A DNA stretch of 64,000 bases from Fusarium oxysporum f. sp. lycopersici 4287 (taxonomy: Eukaryota; Ascomycota; Sordariomycetes; Hypocreales; Nectriaceae): contig NC_030988.1 of the NCBI RefSeq assembly GCF_000149955.1, forward strand, positions 3,383,993 through 3,447,992, read 5' to 3'. Positions within the stretch are counted from its first letter, which is position 1; each line of letters starts with the position of its first letter. Positions 54,060-64,000 of this stretch are shown in pieces. Made by a program: the position numbers and the translations under genes. The notes under the pieces were generated by a model. It ran no database searches. It was not told the origin of the DNA and saw only the letters and a list, made by a program, of their open reading frames with translations.

Positions 54060-55637
54060 TTATTTCGCAACACCCACGTAGGCGAAGCAATGTTTAAAAG
54101 CCTCTGTCTCCATAGCGAACAGGCCTCCGTGGTCAAGAAGGGAAGCTGGGTGCCACAAGTTGGGCTCGAGGCGCTCAAGAAGCCCTGGGTAGCTGTTCAA
54201 TCCGATCGGCTCGCTAACACCCCATGGGTTGCGGAGAACAAGGTATTGCTTGTCACCAAGGATAGTGTAGCCGAGGATAGAATAGGCATGGTTAGCAACG
54301 ACGTTACTGCCTCTGTACATATGGCCAGTGGCGTAGGTCCAGGCAGTCATAGGGTTAATGGTCTTGAAGTTGACGCAATTGGAGCGGACCAACCCCAACA
54401 TGTCGTTGGCTGAATGGTTTTCGGTCCTGTAGTAGTGGGGTTCCCGGTCATTGATCTGTGCCATGGCCTTCACAGGGTCGCCGCAATGTGTCTGGGTGAT
54501 GTCGGGCTGCTCTGATGAGCTACCAGTGATCCATTTGGCGAATGCCTTCTCATACAACGATGGCCAAATGTCAGCTCCGTCGCTGGAGCGGCAGTACAGG
54601 GGCCCATTGTTCGAGTTGTTGATGGGGATTTCGTAATTGACCTCAACAGTCTCAGTTTTGCTGTTATTGTCGCCGCCCTTGTCGTGAAACTTGATGGCGA
54701 GGCGTTTCTTCTCATTCTTGTCGTAGTGGACTCGAGTAGCGCGGTTAATGATAATAGGATCGGACCAGAAGACCGAAAACAAGGCAGCAATCAGCCAGCT
54801 GTTACTGGCACAACCCTGCGTGGGATCATCAAAGTAGCGCATGGTCTCTCTTTTCTCGCCAATCTCAAACATGGTAAGATCGCCAATGAGACGCTTGTTG
54901 ACGCTCTGGAAGAAATAGTCGTACATATCGCGCCACGAGCTATTAGGTGGTATCCAGTGACCCTTTTGCATCCTGAATGGACTGACTAGCTCGTTAATGG
55001 ACATTGTCACCTCACGGTTGGAAACCGTCTTCCCTAAGGAGTCAGCGTGGAGCATCAAGTGCATCTTGCCATTCTGCATGCGAGCCACCTTAACCCGCGT
55101 CTTACCCAGATCCTTCAGCCCGATCTTCTCAAGGTCGTCTAACTGCTGAACCCCTGATAGGTCAGGAGTCATGAGGTCCCGCTCATTTAAGATTTTCATG
55201 TCTTTCTCAGACAACTTCTCTGCCTTCCTCTCCTTCTCGTTGAGTTTTAGCCCGGCGAATAGCACTGAGCAATGCTTCATGTCGAAGAGTTCATCGTAAT
55301 CCGTCTGCAGGACGTTGGATATGATCTTTGCCGAGTTTATCGAAAACTTGTCAATATTTCGGCCGAGGAGGGCTTCCACGAGTGAGTACGGGTTAGCAGC
55401 ACCGACGCTGACATCCTTAGGCGGCGAATCGGGGCGTATGTCCCCCTCCCTGAGGAGTCCAGCCTCAATCTTCATATCAAGGTCATCGTAGCCCGACTGA
55501 AGGCTGTCGGAGCCAACAGATGCTGGCTTGTTAACCTTCTGGCCAAGAAGGGCTTCGACTAAGGCGTATGGGTCGATAGAAAGAACATTGGAGTTCTGGG
55601 ATGCGGAGTCCGGGACAAAAGATCGGATGTCACCCAT
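54060..55637 (-). CDS. Calpain-like (C2 family) protein with Ser at the catalytic Cys position
   Basis: A single-exon frame; the start MGDIRSFVPDSAS at 55637 is preferred over an upstream ATG at 55745 because homologous-looking sequence begins there. 525 residues. The peptidase C2 core starts near residue 225 (GHWIPPNSSWRDMYDYFFQS). The active-site segment reads DPTQGCASNSWLIAALFSVF. In calpains Q-x5-C-W carries the nucleophile, but here the residue aligned with Cys is S280. The catalytic His (NHAYSILG, H450) and Asn (RNPWG, N470) remain. The N-terminal 120 residues hold two copies of a PYxLVEALLG unit. It is probably not a Cys protease and may act as a binding or regulatory pseudo-protease. 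Classical calpain calcium-binding domains are absent. Confidence 0.75.
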   Translation of the reverse strand: MGDIRSFVPDSASQNSNVLSIDPYALVEALLGQKVNKPASVGSDSLQSGYDDLDMKIEAGLLREGDIRPDSPPKDVSVGAANPYSLVEALLGRNIDKFSINSAKIISNVLQTDYDELFDMKHCSVLFAGLKLNEKERKAEKLSEKDMKILNERDLMTPDLSGVQQLDDLEKIGLKDLGKTRVKVARMQNGKMHLMLHADSLGKTVSNREVTMSINELVSPFRMQKGHWIPPNSSWRDMYDYFFQSVNKRLIGDLTMFEIGEKRETMRYFDDPTQGCASNSWLIAALFSVFWSDPIIINRATRVHYDKNEKKRLAIKFHDKGGDNNSKTETVEVNYEIPINNSNNGPLYCRSSDGADIWPSLYEKAFAKWITGSSSEQPDITQTHCGDPVKAMAQINDREPHYYRTENHSANDMLGLVRSNCVNFKTINPMTAWTYATGHMYRGSNVVANHAYSILGYTILGDKQYLVLRNPWGVSEPIGLNSYPGLLERLEPNLWHPASLLDHGGLFAMETEAFKHCFAYVGVAK

Positions 55638-57063
55638 GTTGTTTGACGATAGACAGAGTAATATAAGATAATTAAGAGTATTGAAGAAATTTAGCAAGTG
55701 GCCAGGCAAAGAACACGTTACTGTCTGTCGTGAACAAGATGTCAAGAAGTGTCATTGCAAAGGGTTTTATACCTTTCATCCCCATGCGACTTGCAATATT
55801 GCTTGGGTTTTTTGGCCGTTCTCGTATTTCTGGGGATGATTCGCGACTGCGTCAACATTAACCTAAACCTACACACTTCTACCGCCGTCGTCAAGTTCCG
55901 TAACGCTCTCGCATCATCGACTGCAGATACCATTTGCGGGGAAACTTCTTTCAAATCGTAGCATACATTTCCGGTCAACAAGGTAAACTTTGCTTGTGGT
56001 GAAGTCAGAGCCCAAGTATGTTACCTTGAGAACAATGTCATCGTTACGACGTGTGCTTCCACATGATGAAACCATCCCATCGGTGTTGACGCAGAGTTGA
56101 TGCTGGATGAAGGCTTGATATTCAGCCCAATGCTAGGAGTGGCATAATTAACTTTAGATGTTGCGCGCAGCATGTGGACCTAACCTTGGTAGTCTAAAAA
56201 GCTTCGTAGCAGACCTGGCGGATAGCAGCGGATATGTGCTCCCCACAAATTCGTTCGGATCCGCATTTGCGAAGCTTAATGCAGAGTATCATCAGTAGAC
56301 TACAACATCAGACAGAAGTTGAATTAACTGGCTCAGTTTCAAAGTGAGCATTTGTTCTGACCCAATAAGGCCTTGAAGCGCCAGATCTGTGACGTGCTTT
56401 TACACTTCAGAACGCTGCAGGGACGTTAGTAAGTTGGTCAGTTAAGAGATGGTAAAGGGCGCTCTGAGTAAATTGGCTTCTAGCGGTCAAGCTTAGACGG
56501 GATAGCCGAAGCAAAGCGTGAGATCCCTTACAGAACTATTAGAGTGTCAATTGCAACGGGGCGCGTAATGTTGGAAGCAGTGGAGATAAAATGCACTAAT
56601 GATGAGGCTTCTCTCGAGCGAGTGATATGGCGCTTTTGACTTTGCGTTTAGGCGTGATAAATACTTCCATACGAAGTGACGCAGAACCGCATCAGCGCCG
56701 TTACAGGGATTGTTTACTCCGCATTGAATGCCTTTATGGACACAGTAGAAGCCGACTGGTTGCGTTAGGCAGATGCTAAACTCACCAGATAATACATTCA
56801 AACCATGTGATAGCTAGATATATAGGATACGTTGGCCTGGAGCAACTTCTTCCTAATAGAGCCCCACCCTCCTTCATATAGATAGAGAACCTAGGTATGG
56901 CAAATGGTAAGCTTACAGGCATAAGGGAGGACGCTAATCCCCAGGAAGCTCATCAAGGACTAAGCCATTTTTAGCGACACCATCATAGTGTCGTAATGAG
57001 ACATTCAGCAACAGCGACATATTGACAAGTGGATTTGATCCCCGCTTTCTCGCTACTGCAGTA
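55638..57063. other. Promoter of the calpain-like gene and spacer, no gene recognised
   Basis: Only short frames without motifs up to the left end of the 3-kb pogo-like element. Confidence 0.4.
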
Positions 57064-60042
57064 CTTGGGTAGGGCCTAGAGACCGGCCCACCTTAGCTTG
57101 TGGTATCACTCCGCAAGCTCCGTGCCCAAGCACGGGGGGTTCATTGACTGGGAAAAGGGTCTGCTGACAGGGAAAATTAGGGTACCTCAATTTGGCTGCA
57201 AAAGCCGCCAAATGAAGGTACCGACTTTCCCTCGGTTAGTAACATAATTCAGACCGGACTAACCCCTCCATCTGCATCTACGGGACAAATGCATCACAAC
57301 CACAACACCATAATATATCATCAAAATCAGGTATGTTATTCATTCTTTTTCGCAACAACTAAGACATCCTACCTAACTTCAATAGTATCTTTAACTGATA
57401 TATCATCATCATCTTCTTCTTCTTCTTCTGCTTCTTCTTCTTCTTCAATCTCTTCATCATCTTCACTTTCATCGATCTCCAATTCATCATCATCAACAGA
57501 CAACGCTTTCTGCTTTCCACGCTGTTTTCTCGAAGGTGAAGCTATCAAATCGACTGCATCTTTGACTATATTAATATTATAGTCAAAAGGAAGAAGGAAT
57601 GGAGGATTCCAGTAAAAAGGGAAGATCTTAGGTATATGTTCTTGCTGTGCATCTCTTGCTTGCTTGGCCAATAGCTTGGATTCTTTCATCTTTCCGTGCA
57701 TCTCACGGTGAGCACAATATCTTGTAGCTAGAAGCTCTGTAGACTTGATACAAAGCTCGGATTGAGTTTTGATGAAGAATTCACTGACTGTGAATGGCCT
57801 CACTTCCTGTGAGTATGAAGGTTGACTCCTATGTTGTTCAATAGGATGATATTCCTTCAAAGATGACCGTAGTAGCTTCCTTACAGAGAAAAGCCACCGC
57901 CGTAGGTATACAGCCTCGTCTCTGACCTCCTTGGCATAATAACGACGAAGCTCTGCATCCTGATTTGCCCGTCTATTATGTTGATCCTTTGCGACACGGA
58001 GTCTGGCATCATAAACTGTAATTGGCCCGTAATTTGCTATGATAATAGTTCCTTCGTCCCGTTCTGAACGCCGTAGGCTCTTCTCCTTCAAACGGCGCAT
58101 CTCCTGAGTAGCTGTGATACCGTTCAAGGCAAGGGTTGTGTGTGCTTTTCGCACTTTTTCGTTAACATGTAACACACTTGGGGTCAGAGGCACGCCTGAG
58201 GATATTGAACATTCAATACGAAGGGCCACATAATCTTCGTATTGCTTGATTTGCCGTAGATTAAGCTGAGGTGTATTGATATTGTTCCAGATAACCGTTG
58301 GAGGCGTGGAGGGCATCATTGGAATCCCCTCGTTGCGATGAGTATTTTGATGTATATCTCGTGATGATTCGCCAGCTTCTTCTTCATTTGAATCATCGCG
58401 AAAGTCACTGCTGTGGTTGGAAGATAACCCAGGTGTGATATAGCCGGGAAGATCACGTTCAGCAACCTCCAAAGATAGGGATGAAAGAGGGTTGACCATT
58501 TTGTTGATAACAACGGAGGGATCAACAGGATAGATGCCGGATTTTGCCCACGATGAGATGATAGTACTTTTCTTAGTAGCTTTGCGGCGAATCTCCTGTA
58601 AATGAAACATAAAGTCAGCTTTATTGAAGTCCGTAGCACCGTCAGCGATTTCCCTAAGTAAGGCTTCCTGATGCCAATGCTTATATGTACTGAATAATCC
58701 AACATCTAATGGCTGAAGTATATGTGTCAGATGAGGAGGGAAGGGATATAAGATAATATTTGCATCTAGAGCTTTCTGATAAAGCTCTTTGGTGAAATGA
58801 CTTTCACATCCATCATAAAGAATAACTCGAAGATCTGATGTATTTTGAGGCCGGGTAAGTCTCTCAAAGTGGTCAAAGAAGTCCTGTGCCGTGATATCGT
58901 CGATATAGCCTTTTGGTGTTGTGACTATCGTAGCCTGCTCGTCTAGGTCATTATCCACCCAACGGGAGGGAATCTGTACGCCGGGCATGATGACAAACGG
59001 GGCTATGATTCCTCCTGTTGCAGATATTGACTCCACGATAGTCATACTAATAGTCGTATGTGCATCTGTTAACAGAGGGGAGTCGATATCGAGGAAAGTC
59101 CATATCATAATACCGTTCATTAGATATCCTATTATAAAGCCGGTCTCGTCGAAATTCCAGACATTATCGAAGTTGATGTCGTTTCCCTTGACAAATTCTG
59201 TCCATTTTGCAAACCACTCTTCGACATTGGCTCGGTCTGCCATAGCTTTGCGATTTGCAGCGAGAGTACGGCTCTTTCTCCTATGAAAGACTTCACGATA
59301 CCGCCTGAGGAAGCGGCGAGCCCAGAACCTTGAGGCATGAGGCTCACGATGTGTAGCCTTAAGCAGGGAATTCGCATACTGACGAAGTGTGCGTTGTTGT
59401 ATGTGATGCCCCTGTGTTACTCTCCTCCAACACCAAGCGAGTATAGCTTTCTCTTCTTCCTTGCTGAATAACGTCCTGTTGCCGCCGTTATCTCTCACAG
59501 GATGATGGCCGTTGATCCTACTGCGAAGTCTCTTATAGTTGACTTTCCATGCTTGTGCAGCGGCTCTCATAGAGGGATAAACGCCCTCTAGATATAATGC
59601 CTTTGCTGCGATAGTGCGTTCTTCAATATTATAGTCCGTGAAGCGGGAAATTCGTGGTAAACCAGTCTCAGGATTGATATATATTTGTTGTGCTGATGGA
59701 GCAAGCTCTGGGCTTTCAGATGTCATATTTTTTTTATTAATTGAAGTACTATTGCGATAGTTGTAATTGATTTAATATTTGTTGTTGAGGTGGTGATATT
59801 AATAGAGGCTGTGGTGGTGTTGCGGTAGATAAATAATTGTAGGCATCATAGGTGTAGGAAACGGGGACATGCATATAAAGAAGCTACAAAAATTTGGCGG
59901 GTTTTGCAGCCAAATTGAGGTACCTAAATTTTTTCCCTGTCAGCAGCCCCTTTTCCCTGTCAGTGCACCCCCCGTGCTTGAGGCACGGATACCGAAGGTA
60001 GTAACGAAAGCACGGGGGGGCGATCTCTAGGCCCTACCCAAG
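57064..60042 (-). mobile_element. Complete pogo-like element with long terminal repeats (2979 bp)
   Basis: Flanked by TA (57062-57063, 60043-60044). The ends start CTTGGGTAGGGCCTAGAGA and the repeat runs, with small gaps, through CCGTGCC, CAAGCACGGGGGGT, TGACAGGGAAAAGGG, CTGCTGACAGGGAAAA and GGTACCTCAATTTGGCTGCA, well over 100 bp on each side. TGACAGGGAAAA occurs twice per end. It carries one long intact transposase gene, so it may be active or recently active. Confidence 0.9.
57369..59726 (-). CDS. pogo-like DDE transposase with long C-terminal extension, 785 residues, intact
   Basis: The start MTSESPELAPSAQQIYI at 59726 is followed by a psq-type helix-turn-helix (AALYLEGVYPSMRAAAQAW-like, 43-61) and a second DNA-binding domain (FWARRFLRRYREVFHRRKSR). 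The DDE_1 core has D193 (NFDETGFIIG), D305 (LYDGCESH) and D341 (LQPLDVGLFS), a DD35D spacing. Beyond about residue 420 come roughly 360 further residues: a linker, a helical Arg/Lys-rich part (RRWLFSVRKLLRSSLKEYHP), IFPFYWNPPFLLPFDYNINI, a basic stretch (SPSRKQRGKQKA) and an acidic tail (EEEEEAEEEEEDDDDIS). Most pogo-type transposases are nearer 500-600 residues, so the extension is unusual. Confidence 0.9.
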   Translation of the reverse strand: MTSESPELAPSAQQIYINPETGLPRISRFTDYNIEERTIAAKALYLEGVYPSMRAAAQAWKVNYKRLRSRINGHHPVRDNGGNRTLFSKEEEKAILAWCWRRVTQGHHIQQRTLRQYANSLLKATHREPHASRFWARRFLRRYREVFHRRKSRTLAANRKAMADRANVEEWFAKWTEFVKGNDINFDNVWNFDETGFIIGYLMNGIMIWTFLDIDSPLLTDAHTTISMTIVESISATGGIIAPFVIMPGVQIPSRWVDNDLDEQATIVTTPKGYIDDITAQDFFDHFERLTRPQNTSDLRVILYDGCESHFTKELYQKALDANIILYPFPPHLTHILQPLDVGLFSTYKHWHQEALLREIADGATDFNKADFMFHLQEIRRKATKKSTIISSWAKSGIYPVDPSVVINKMVNPLSSLSLEVAERDLPGYITPGLSSNHSSDFRDDSNEEEAGESSRDIHQNTHRNEGIPMMPSTPPTVIWNNINTPQLNLRQIKQYEDYVALRIECSISSGVPLTPSVLHVNEKVRKAHTTLALNGITATQEMRRLKEKSLRRSERDEGTIIIANYGPITVYDARLRVAKDQHNRRANQDAELRRYYAKEVRDEAVYLRRWLFSVRKLLRSSLKEYHPIEQHRSQPSYSQEVRPFTVSEFFIKTQSELCIKSTELLATRYCAHREMHGKMKESKLLAKQARDAQQEHIPKIFPFYWNPPFLLPFDYNINIVKDAVDLIASPSRKQRGKQKALSVDDDELEIDESEDDEEIEEEEEAEEEEEDDDDISVKDTIEVR

Positions 60043-60103
60043 TATTGGTAAGGTGTCAAACTCGGAGTGCCATCCATATACCCAAGAATCAAGTTGCAGC
60101 CAT

Positions 60104-61010
60104 CTAGGTCTGCGACCATTTTCCTTCCTCAGACGCGTTCTCTCCGTCATTGGCTATACGTTCAACAGCAGTTTCAATATCTTCAGCGCCATCAAGCATA
60201 TCCAGCCAGGCTGTCTGCACCGTTCCATGCTCAAACAGCAACACAATAACTTGAACTACAGATGCCTGGCTAACATTGGCCCTCGACGTTTTATTTTTTC
60301 CAAGCTCGATCAACCCTGCGGGTTCGTCTGACAGTATGCCTAGGTGAAGGCTTATCCCCGAGAAGTCAGCTCGGCTAGATGCTTCCTGGAGAAGTATTTC
60401 ATCTGCTGCTAATTACGCTTGACAGTAGCTCAAGAGACCGCTTCTCTTTATCTCTTGCGCGTATACTCAGGCGTCCTCATCCCACCAACTAGGTCATTCT
60501 CGACGACAGTTAATATACGAAGAAGTAATTTTTTAACAAGCGGCGTTGGACTGTAGCATCAATAAAGTTAATAGCAACATCACCATCGATGGCAAACGTC
60601 TGGCGAAATCTATTAGTCGTCAGTTTCGATTAAGTTGGTACATTTCTTACTCGGTTAGACCTTGCCTCCCCATCAGCCCCAGCTCACCAAACAACGGTAT
60701 GTGGTTTGACTTCATCGAGGATCAATCTTGTTTGGGAAGTATCGTCGACACGTTCCCAATTACGGACCAGCAAGTTCAAATTTCCCTGGTTAGCATTGGC
60801 CAGGCTGTTGCTCTGGGAGACCTGGTCCTGTCTCCGAATGAGGTAGTGACGGTCCACGACTTCTTGAGTAGTTTCTGCGCAAGGATCTGAGCAATCTTCC
60901 GTGGTCGCCGACGATCAGAACTTGTGGACTTATTTTAGAAGCTGCCAACTTCTCTGGAGGTGTGCCTGTGTGATTGCCGGAGAGTGGTTGATCACTGATA
61001 TAGGTGAGTC
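60104..61010 (-). pseudogene. NAD(P)-binding Rossmann protein (NmrA/SDR type), decayed
   Basis: Reading along the minus strand in shifting frames: PQVLIVGDHG (a changed glycine-rich loop), frameshift, KIAQILAQKLLKKSWTVTT, frameshift, NQGNLNLLVRNWERVDDTSQ and LDEVKPHTVVW, then TGA where W-S-A-G-A is expected. An intron-like GTAAGA...CCAG stretch is followed by TFAIDGDVAINFIDAT. After a further gap come AADEILLQEASSRADFSGIS, LHLGILSDEPAGLIELGKNK and VQTAWLDMLDGAEDIETAVE, ending at 60104. The order and motifs are those of atypical short-chain dehydrogenase/NmrA-like proteins. At least two frameshifts, one stop and a missing middle part make it a clear pseudogene. Confidence 0.65.
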
Positions 61011-61472
61011 TTTGATAGGGCAAATTGAATGGTCCTGGTCGCTTCAAATAGACGGCGCAGATAACTTCCACATCAAATCTCCACACCAGAGCAGAAGGCA
61101 TCGAGCAGCTGATGATAAATCATGGAAATCATGCTAACGTGACGATGCGGTGTCAAATAGTGATGCAATGGCAGCTTCACTACGTCATTATGCAGTAATG
61201 ATCCATAGGATAGTGTGTGTTACTCTCCGGTTGTGAAGTCAGGATTCCCAGATGCTCATTTTCCAACCTTGACTGACAAAGCTGTCGCGCAAATCTCATT
61301 GGTTATCATCAGAAATCATCATGCTGTCGGCCAGTAGCACGCGTGCCACCTATTATAGGCCTGACGAAAAAGCAACAAGAATTAAATTGATAAATACGTA
61401 AGTGTTAAAATATTAGCGGCCTTTCTGAAGCCTAGCACATATATAGTAGCTTCTCCTATGCTGTTACTATTA

Positions 61473-63329
61473 ACGTATCTTACCACCACTCCGCCCACCC
61501 CCCCACACCGCCCATTTGGTGATAGTCTCAACACCACAACAGCTATTGATGATGCGTGCACTTTATTTTGCCAATTATTCATCAAAAAAAGCCAAATTAT
61601 CAGAATAGCTTCATTTATCATGGATCGTGAATTGAGAATTTCCAGAGCAATTTCTGAGGCCTCTACAAGGGGCGTTCGCGGTGCAGCTAAGTGGGAGACC
61701 GTGCCGAGGTCGACTTTAAGGGATCGGATCGGTGGCGCGCAACCGACGCGTTTACAACACCAAAAATACCTCTCGCTGACGCCGCAACAGGAACAGGAAC
61801 TCATCGACCTTATATTAATACGAGAAAAGTATTCCCAGCCGTTATTAAAGAAGAAGATCCATGAATATGCCCAGCATCTTGCTGAATTGAACGGCTGTGG
61901 AAGTCATCTAGGGAAAAATTGGGTAAACCGATTCTTCAAACGGCATAACAGCGTTATGTTGAAGCCATCACGACTTATTTCGGTCGCAAGGAAGAAGTCT
62001 GTTACAGAAGAGGGACCGAGGGAGTATTATGAGGGACTCAGGCGTCTTGTTATTGACTTATCAATTGGTACAGCCCGTATGCACAACCTCGACGAGACTG
62101 GAGTCCAAGAAGGGGAAACTATAGCCGGCATAGTAGCTGGAACGGTCCTGACGAGCTCGTCAGAGAAGATACAGTCAGACGCTTCCGCTTGGATCTCGAT
62201 ATTAGAGACAATATCTGCTGATGGTCGCCGACTGACCCCAACGGTAATATTTATAGGATTATCGCTATAGGGATAGTATTTTCCAAGGGATATACCGGAT
62301 TGGAAGTTCACTTGCAGCAAGAAAGGCTGGTCTAATACAGAAATATTACTACGGTAGTTCTACGACATTTATCTGCCCAAGACTCATCCAAAGACCCATC
62401 TTCCTGGCGACTATTAGTCCCCAATCAACATAAGACTCATATAAGTCCCGTCTTCATAAAGAAGGCAATGATAAACAAGGTATGGCTTAATTAGCTGCCG
62501 TCGCACTCGTCACATATCACTCAACCGCTGGACCTTGGTCTTTTTTCCCCGTTAAAAAGATACTATCGAGAAGAGACAGCTGGAATGGAGACCTACGAAG
62601 CGACATCAAATAGACAGAAACACATCTTCGTATAGGCATATAAAATAGCTTCTAAGAAAGCCTTCAGACCAGAGAACATCCGACAGGCGTTTCAAGCATC
62701 AGGGATATACCCAGTCGATATTGATCAAGCTATAAAGAGGTTATAGCCCAAAGAGCATCGCAGACCGACTTTTCAGCCTCCCACAACACCACCAATCACG
62801 GTTAAAGTCGATCGCGATATCTTTAATACGCCCTCGTCAAGCCGCGATATAGAAAGACTACTCTAACGGGTCGATTGGTTATCAGGGAATGCTAGAAGGG
62901 ACGTCAGAATGATCCTACGGAAGGCAGGAAAGTCACTGGACTAAAGAGGTGCGTCTATAGTCTTCCAGGAGCAAAAAATCGCCATATAGAAAGCTCAAAT
63001 AACTAGTATTAAGCCGTTAGGCCGTTGCAAGGTCAATTGGGACCCGAACAAGGCTTTTCCTCATGCTGATAATCTTGTTATAGCGAAGGACCGGTCCGAG
63101 ATGAACACTTGGAAGTTAAATGACGAAGCCGCGGCGGAAAATCGTCTGCCGAAGCGGAGAAAAAAGCAGTCGGTTGAACAAGAGGTTTTTAGTCAATACC
63201 CAAAATCTTAATTGAATTGAAGCTATTTTCATAATTTGAGAATTAATCTACATAATGCGTTAGAACGGAAATGAAGCTATCGCAGGTGGGGCGGTGTGGA
63301 GGTGTGGGCGGAGTGGTGGTCAGATACGT
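61473..63329 (+). mobile_element. pogo-like element with decayed gene (1857 bp)
   Basis: Flanked by TA (61471-61472, 63330-63331). Both ends read ACGTATCT, then T or G, ACCACCACTCCGCCCAC and CACACCGCCC, a repeat of about 43 bp with few mismatches. Inserted in LINE-like 3' DNA. Confidence 0.85.
61620..63215 (+). pseudogene. pogo-like transposase, intact N-terminal half, decayed C-terminal half
   Basis: MDRELRISRAISEASTRGVR opens a helix-turn-helix region, then SLTPQQEQELIDLILIREKY and GKNWVNRFFKRHNSVMLKPS (Tc5-type DNA binding), and the first catalytic Asp in HNLDETGVQEG. The frame is open to 62270. Beyond, transposase-like words continue in broken frames (RLIQRPIFLATIS, STAGPWSFFPVKKILSRRD, REHPTGVSSIRDIPS) with many TAG/TAA codons. 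The other catalytic residues cannot be read. Confidence 0.75.
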
Positions 63330-63479
63330 TAGCTTGAAGGCTATTCTTCAAGTTTTCAACGTCCTATCTACGGCGGCTGAAGCAACGTCCGCTTTTATAA
63401 GACGGGGTGTTTGGTGTTTAGTGTAAGTAGGTTAGTAAGAGTAAGTAGGTGTGATTCTTGCAATCTGGTTTCAGTATTG

Positions 63480-63829
63480 TGTGTCGAGTCGGCCTGTGGC
63501 CATTGCAAAGCGTATAGTTGCATGGACTGCCTGCATGTTTGGCGTCCACTTTGCGTCATCTGATGGTGATTTTCCTCCTAGGTAGAACGAGAGGTTTCCT
63601 CTCAATGTCTCCGTGCACTGCAACATTTCAGTCCTATGCGCTGTCCATTTCGTGCATCGAAAGAGAAAGTGCTCTACTGTCTCTATCGCTTGCCCGCATA
63701 CGCATTGCTGTGACGCTGCTACTCTGCCTGATCCGGAAGAGGTACCCGTTCAGTCTGGCCATGTCTGTCCTAAGCTGTGATAGCACGCTGGTTTCTCTCC
63801 TTGATAAGTCATCATAGAGCAGTCGGGTG
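63480..63829 (-). pseudogene. LINE ORF2 C-terminal relic
   Basis: The minus strand reads WYTRLLYDDLSRRETSVLSQ and LRTDMARLNGYLFRI, then after one frame change CGQAIETVEHFLFRCTKW. This Cys/His end follows RNase H in many fungal LINEs. 63332-63480 is then its 3' untranslated part. The left end of the element at 63832 cuts it upstream. Confidence 0.6.
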
Positions 63830-63831
63830 TA

Positions 63832-64000
63832 CCATGCAGTACCCACCTGCCGTACGTACCCACCTACCGTACAGCAAAAAGAAAATTCCCCCATACAGAA
63901 TGCTATTTTTCAACCATATGTTGAAAATTCACCAAAAATAAAACCCGTGAAATGATTTTCGAATTTCGTTTTAGAATAAAGTAGATTTTAATATTTTCGC
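63832..64000 (+). mobile_element. Left end of another pogo-like element, continuing past the window
   Basis: After TA (63830-63831) comes CCATGCAGTACCCACCTGCC, then GTACG, a second TACCCACCTACCG, TACAGC, an A run, CCCCCATACA and TGCTATTTTTCAACC. This is the same architecture as the left end at 36575. No coding sequence within the window. Confidence 0.85.

Noticed and set aside
57289..57582. Serine-rich plus-strand frame with long Ser runs
   Set aside because: It is the antisense of the acidic Glu/Asp tail of the 785-residue transposase (CTT/TCA repeats), not a gene.

Overview
The window looks like genomic DNA of a filamentous ascomycete (Pezizomycotina). Genes are split by short introns (about 45-190 nt) with GTPuNGT-type donors and CTPuAC-like branch sites. 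The protein families (PTH11/rhodopsin-type membrane proteins, LaeA-like methyltransferase, LysM protein, GH79 glucuronidase, arrestin-like protein with PPxY motifs) and the transposons (Tad-type LINE, Copia, pogo/Fot1, hAT, piggyBac) are typical of that group. Nothing seen fixes the genus. All gene models and splice sites were read by eye.

Layout. 0.5-2.2 kb: decayed LINE ORF1 and a LysM gene whose 3' end is lost. 2.7-4.9 kb: sodium:neurotransmitter-symporter gene with one frameshift. 6.7-8.6 kb: complete Fot1/pogo-like transposase. 10.9-13.5 kb: 759-bp hAT-like element directly upstream of a four-exon GH79 beta-glucuronidase gene. 14.8-16.0 kb: beta-propeller pseudogene cut by a pogo-like fragment. 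16.3-17.4 kb: arrestin-like gene. 18.8-29.0 kb: a nested pile in which a hAT transposase gene is cut by a 5'-truncated LINE, which itself holds a hAT-like MITE and a complete Copia element with identical LTRs. 30.0-31.9 kb: nine-exon LaeA-like methyltransferase. 33.1-38.8 kb: MITE, piggyBac element, small repeat, broken OrsD/DUF3505-like genes and a pogo-like element. 39.3-44.5 kb: GNAT acetyltransferase, rhodopsin-like gene, APC permease. 45.0-46.1 kb: piggyBac-derived MITE in a LINE relic, and another OrsD-like fragment. 48.6-49.9 kb: second rhodopsin-like gene. 54.1-55.6 kb: calpain-like gene with Ser in place of the catalytic Cys. 57.1-60.0 kb: apparently intact 3-kb pogo-like element. 60.1-61.0 kb: NAD(P)-binding pseudogene. 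61.5-64.0 kb: decayed pogo-like element, LINE relic, and the left end of another element that runs off the window.

Functionally this is accessory, transposon-rich DNA with a few intact host genes (transport, sensing, carbohydrate cleavage, acetyl and methyl transfer) between insertions. I see no biosynthetic gene cluster, CRISPR array, tRNA or rRNA. The most unusual features are the LaeA-like gene with a 7-nt exon and a GC-AG intron, a piggyBac-type family whose copies are flanked by TA rather than TTAA, the catalytically altered calpain-like protein, and several terminal-repeat elements that can be delimited to the base by their target duplications.
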